A stretch of 64,000 nucleotides of DNA from Stomorhina lunata (lineage: Eukaryota; Arthropoda; Insecta; Diptera; Rhiniidae). Positions 59,766 to 64,000 of this stretch are shown one piece after another (position 1 is the first letter of the stretch; each line of letters starts with the position of its first letter). Below the pieces are notes generated by a model. The model ran no database searches. It saw nothing but the letters and a program-made list of their open reading frames with translations, and was not told the origin of the DNA. Made by a program: the position numbers and the translations under genes. The stretch is from contig OW121743.1 in NCBI GenBank assembly GCA_933228675.1, forward strand, positions 85,088,938-85,152,937, given 5' to 3'.

Positions 59766-61135
59766 TTAAGCCTATGCGGCTTATGTTTTACTTAGTTTGT
59801 GTCTGTATTGGTTTCTAAGTATTTTGTAATCCCAGGACCTCTGCAGGAGGGTTTAAAATGCGTTCGCCTATTGCATACGTTAAGGTAAGAGTGTGTGCCC
59901 TATATTAACTAAATTGATGTTATATAAAATATGACATTTAATTAAATTAAAGTGTACTTGTTCGTTCTTTGGCAATAACTCATTTACTTTCTCCCTATCG
60001 CACTTCCTTCTGCTGTTCAACACTTGACATCCTTGAAATATACACAAATACATAAATTTATTTAGTCGAACAATATATTCAGAATTGTAATTACAGACAA
60101 ACACTTTTGGTTGGTTGCCTGATTATTTTGGTTGTTACTTCATCATAATTACGACAAAATACTTAATGATCATTTACTAGAGTAGCAGCAGCTACAATAG
60201 CAGCAATATTTATCTGAGTGGCTGTTTTAAGAGGAAGGGCACTAAATTTTAAATTAATGATGTTCTTAAAATTTAAGCTTACGCCAAGTAACTACAACTA
60301 CAACAACAGCAACAATTTCATTTCCCTACTCCAAAAGCTATTGCAGCAGCTGTAGGAGAAGCAGCAGCAGCCATCAGTCATTTCAATATTGAGATAAATG
60401 AAGAAAAGAAACAAAATGATGGAGAAGAACACAAGAACAATCATCCTTAAACGAAGAAAAAAAACAAGTTAAGTAAATAGCAATGTATGTGTTGGCAGGA
60501 TGTCAGATAACAGTAACAACAATAATTTACAAAAACCAACAAAAAACGGAAGAAATAAATAGAAACTTCGAGGTCAAGCTTAATGTCTTCAAATTCGCTT
60601 ACATTCTTTTTTTTTCTCTTTTTTGCGATTATAAATAATTTCCCCCCAAACACTCACTTAAAAGTAAAAAAAAAAAAGAATGTAAGAGGGAATTACAAAA
60701 AGAGAAAGTTGGGGAAAAAGTAAAAGTTTAGACAAATAGTTATGACTTTATAAAGGGAAAATACATAAATAATGGTTTGCAAATAGGAGCAACAAGAAAA
60801 AATTTTTCAGAAAATATTTCTTTTTTTCTTGTTAGGAAATTTAGGTTTTGAGGCAAATATAAATATTTAAGGAAAATTTAAATAAAAAAATTTAACATTT
60901 TATGACAAAATATTAAAAAAATGTTATCTTTATGTTATAAATTAAATTCTAGCGTTACTGACTGATTCATTATTAACCTTAACTCTCAAAGCTTGATTGC
61001 TACAATTTTTACCTTTGCCTTTTTGATGCTAAAATTAATATGAAGTAGGGATTTTAAGAATTTCTTTTGTTTAGGGAATAATTTCAAAAATATTATGTAA
61101 AAAATACAAATTGCATTTTTTGCTGCTGCAAAAAC
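59766..61135. other. Low-copy spacer with CAG/CAA tracts
   Basis: AGCAGCAGCTACAATAGCAG, CTACAACTACAACAACAGC and GCAGCAGCAGCC tracts lie at 60184-60375 and a purine-rich stretch at 60660-60730. Short open frames here (59880-60104 and 60447-60653) look random. Confidence 0.55.
59836..59884 (+). other. Candidate small exon bounded by splice-like sites
   Basis: The stretch lies between a TTTTGTAATCCCAG acceptor-like site and AAG/GTAAGAG, a strong donor match. Two frames are open through it, one with an ATG at 59858 in TTTAAAATG context reading MRSPIAYVK. The pyrimidine tract is weak and there is no neighbouring exon I can link it to, so this is speculative. Confidence 0.15.
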
Positions 61136-62530
61136 AAACACATACATTTTTGGTACTTTTTTCTAACTGAAAAATGAAATAATTTGTTTCATATCTTTTT
61201 TCTAATTATTACCATAAAAAGGTACTAGAAATTCCTATGTAATCAAAAAGGTTAGAATATAGAAAAATTAGTAACTTAATATCTCCGAAACTAACATCAA
61301 TAGAAACAAAATTTAAATTAGATTTGGATAGCCTATAAATGCAAGGAGACACCTATTTAGCACATTTTCTTAAATGGGATAAATAGGGGGTAAAAAGGGT
61401 AAAAACGAAATTTTGGTACTTTTTAGAACCATATACAAATTTTGAATCAATTATTATAGAAACAAAATTGATACCGCAATCGATAAACATCAACAACAAA
61501 CACCAAATACATATTTGGTACTTTTTCGACTAATGAGGGTAAAAAAGATCAAAGATATTATGGCAAAATTCATTGTTTTTAGTTTGTAAACCAAATATAG
61601 AAATATAAATTTTATAGAGGATTTACTGGCATTTAAGAAACACGAAAAATGTTTAGGGTACTTTTTTTCAATTTAGGGGCAAGAAAAGGAAAAATCGATT
61701 AAAAATTGTACCCCCTTACCCAAACGAGATAAGAGAAAAACACAAATTATGTTCAGATAAGCATTGAAAACAAAAGGGCACAAATTCGCTAGTTTTTGAA
61801 ATGTGACCGTCGGGGGGTATAAACTAGTAAAAAAGGGAAAAAATTGGTAACGGTATAACTACGAAATCAAAGGCGATGGGAATAAGATTTAAATTGGTTA
61901 AAGATCAGCTAAAAGCAATTAGAAGCATGTTTATCACAAAAACGTGTTTGGGACTTTTTCGACTAATGGGGTAAAAACGGAAAAGAATTTATATGTGCTT
62001 TCCCTGTTTTAAAACTTTGTACACCTTTAAAACTGACGAAGTCAGAAATAATTTATGGTGAGTTTTATTGATAATACAGAGATAACAAATATGTGTTTGG
62101 TACTTTTTTCAATTAAGGGGGTAAAAATGGGGGAAAAATCGGTAAAATTATATCTTCTAAACGGAAAGAAAAATAAACAAATATGAAAATTCGTTGAGAT
62201 AGAAACAAAAGATAAATTGGGTTTGAATTAGCTACGAAAAAAAAGAGGCGTATCTAGTACTTGTTTGTAAATGAGACCAAAAGGGGGTTAAAAAGAGCAA
62301 AAAATGGTACTTTTGTCCCAAATACAAATTGTATTGATTATATATTTAGATACAAAATCTTCTGTTAATACAAACATATGTAAAACGTTTTTTTTTTTTG
62401 CTTTAAGGTGAATCCTCCTTTTTTTGGGTCAAATATTTTGGAAATGAAATGACAAAAATATAAAAAACTTGTTTGTTATTTTACTAAATTTAGTCTTTTA
62501 AGGGAAAAATATGTTTTGTATTTTGGTACC
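61136..62530 (+). repeat. Degenerate dispersed-tandem repeat of GGTACTTTTT / GGGGTAAAAA
   Basis: A block TTGGTACTTTTTCGACTAAT followed by GGGGTAAAAA recurs in decayed form about nine times, near 61151, 61414, 61515, 61650, 61948, 62098, 62258, 62308 and 62522, often preceded by AAACAAATATGTGT-like sequence. Spacing is irregular (50-300 bp). It resembles an old tandem repeat or nested copies of a short element that I cannot identify. Confidence 0.6.
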
Positions 62531-63009
62531 TTCTTGAATTTTTCGGACCAGGTAGCGTTGAGTAACTGATGAACTCTTTTCTGATGAATTCTTTTCTTAG
62601 ACAAGAAAATAAATTTAGGAAAAATATGACCTCTATGGAACTTTTAGGAATGTAAATATTAGATTCAAATGGGCATGGATATGATTCAGAGTCGACTTTA
62701 ACGCTTTACCAACACCAAAGCAAGCGTTGTTCACATATGTTCTTGTAGTATATAAACAAAGATAGCCAACCCACGATGCCAGGGGCCGAAAACTTTTTGT
62801 TATTTTCGTAAATATGGCGATTATTAATGAAACTCATGAAAATGAGTATTACAAGCATTTAGTTGAGGTTTGGATGTTAACAAAGTCGGTCGGTGCCGCT
62901 TGTTAAGAAAATACAAAAACAAAATATACAAGAATCAAAATCTAATTTTTAGAAACAAATTATATGGTCCGAGACAAGGAAATATAATATATATGTATAA
63001 TCCCGAACA
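62531..63009. other. Low-copy segment before the last array
   Basis: It has a small direct repeat CTGATGAA(C/T)TCTTTTCT (62568 and 62584) and a 30-codon ATG frame at 62814-62906 beginning MAIINETHENEYYKHLVEVW, of unknown significance. TATAATCCCGAACATTGTTG at 62996 resembles motifs next to other arrays. Confidence 0.45.
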
Positions 63010-63772
63010 TTGTTGCCATTATTCAATAAAAAAAATTTTCGATAATAATATTTTTCTGTAAAAAAAATTTCCCTAAAAATATTTTTCTATAGAAAAATTT
63101 TCGTTTAAAATTCTTTTCTATAGAAAAATTTTTGTTAAAAATATTTTTCTATAGAAAAATTTTTGTTAAAAATATTTTTCTATAGAAAAATTTTTGTTAA
63201 AAATATTTTTCTATAGAAAAATTTTTGTTAAAAATATTTTTCTATAGAAAAATTTTTGTTAAAAATATTTTTCTATAGAAAAATTTTTGTTAAAAATATT
63301 TTTCTATAGAAAAATTTTTGTTAAAAATATTTTTCTATAGAAAAATTTTTGTTAAAAATATTTTTCTATAGAAAAATTTTTGTTAAAAATATTTTTCTAT
63401 AGAAAAATTTTTGTTAAAAATATTTTTCTATAGAAAAATTTTTGTTAAAAATATTTTTCTATAGAAAAATTTTTGTTAAAAATATTTTTCTATAGAAAAA
63501 TTTTTGTTAAAAATATTTTTCTATAGAAAAATTTTTGTTAAAAATATTTTTCTATAGAAAAATTTTTGTTAAAAATATTTTTCTATAGAAAAATTTTTGT
63601 TAAAAATATATTTCTATAGAAAAATTTTTGTTAAAAATATTTTTCTATAGAAAAATTTTTGTTAAAAATATTTTTCTATAGAAAAATTTGTGTTAAAAAT
63701 ATTTTTCTATAGAAAAATTTTTGTTAAAAATATTTTTCTATAGAAAAATTTTTGTTAAAAATATTTTTTTTA
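63010..63772 (+). repeat. 31-bp satellite, GTTA spacer, block C
   Basis: About 23 near-identical units of the GTTA 31-bp family, after three decayed units at the left. Same orientation and sequence as at 36.3 and 51.5 kb. Confidence 0.97.
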
Positions 63773-63900
63773 TCAATAAATTGATCTGGTACATTAATAA
63801 ATAAATGTAACAGGTTTGGGATCAAATGCAAATACACTTCTTTTTGAATAATATTTACATCCCGACTAATTTGTTATTTTTTGATAAAACTGCATGCATT
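63773..63900 (+). mobile_element. Fragment related to the right half of the 42.95-kb foldback
   Basis: ACATTAATAAATAAATGTAA, then TTTGGGATCAAATGCAA, CTTCTTTTTGAATAATATTTAC and ATCCCGACTAATTTGTTATT align in order with 43043-43135. It directly abuts the satellite array. Only one arm is present. Confidence 0.65.
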
Positions 63901-63943
63901 CAGCTTATTTTTAAAATAAACTTGTTTATTTTAAAACATCTTA

Positions 63944-63963
63944 CCCCCCCCCCCCCCCCCCCC
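63944..63963 (+). repeat. Homopolymer of 20 C
   Basis: An uninterrupted C20 run in extremely AT-rich DNA. It could be a real mononucleotide tract (i-motif or G-quadruplex prone) or a sequencing/assembly artefact. Confidence 0.9.
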
Positions 63964-63987
63964 TTCTTCACAGCATTCTGCATATAG

Positions 63988-64000
63988 TAGCCGACGGCTA
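63988..64000. other. Short GC-rich palindrome at the window edge
   Basis: TAGCCGACGGCTA is a 6-bp inverted repeat around a single A. It is cut by the window end, so its context is unknown. Confidence 0.6.

Noticed and set aside
62568..62600. Second hammerhead core (CTGATGAA)
   Set aside because: CTGATGA words occur here, and a CTGACGA at about 62035, but no stem II, GAAA and cleavage triplet follow at workable spacing.

Overview
The window is AT-rich eukaryotic nuclear DNA with no protein-coding gene I can call with confidence on either strand. It looks like the genome of a higher fly, perhaps a calyptrate such as a blowfly or house-fly relative. The evidence is two mini-me-like elements carrying a GTCC/GTCY microsatellite, small hAT-like MITEs, CAG/CAA/GAT microsatellites, and extremely AT-rich minisatellite arrays. 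The setting is best read as a giant intron or intergenic/heterochromatin-like DNA. Taxonomy is inference.

By eye, a little under half of the window (about 30 kb) is tandem repeat. The dominant class is a superfamily of 28-32 bp units. They share a CTATAG-type palindromic core between A- and T-runs, and differ by a short spacer fixed within each array: AACATCG at 1-1.4, 3.0-6.4 and 8.5-10 kb; TTATCGTAA at 1.4-2.1 kb; CGGTA at 16.7-18.8 kb; a CCTATAAAAAGT variant at 25.6-27.6 kb; GTTA at 36.3, 37.4, 51.5 and 63.1 kb; CGTTA/TAACG at 37.6, 47.6-49.2 and 50.6 kb; TTATCAAA at 40.1-42.7 kb; ATATCG at 54.7-56.5 kb. Several arrays occur in opposite orientations side by side. Other families are a 12-bp TTAGTCTATGTC satellite (19.9-21.3 and 58.3-59.8 kb), a related hexamer array (22.5-24.1 kb), an AGCTTTT-rich degenerate domain (28-31 kb), an inverted pair of 18-bp arrays (33.3-34.2 kb), a 132-bp repeat (45.0-46.0 kb), and a degenerate GGTACTTTTT repeat (61.1-62.5 kb).

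Between the arrays are low-copy stretches holding non-autonomous mobile elements: a 599-bp MITE (7.7 kb), two adjacent mini-me-like elements (11.7-13.2 kb), a 773-bp hAT-like MITE with target duplication and an internal AT array (13.3-14.1 kb), a short MITE (32.2 kb) with a relic at 13.2 kb, and a 152-bp foldback (42.95 kb).

The strongest single find is a complete type I hammerhead ribozyme motif on the + strand at 37188-37250. It lies in an insert of about 320 bp that splits a 31-bp satellite array, which suggests a retrozyme-like or Penelope-related sequence. Second is the 132-bp repeat, most copies of which carry a TAGGTGGCGCCAC or CAGATGGCGCCAC box resembling the Drosophila CTCF insulator motif. 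The long open frames in the window (for example 508 codons over the 12-bp satellite) result from unit lengths divisible by three and are not genes.
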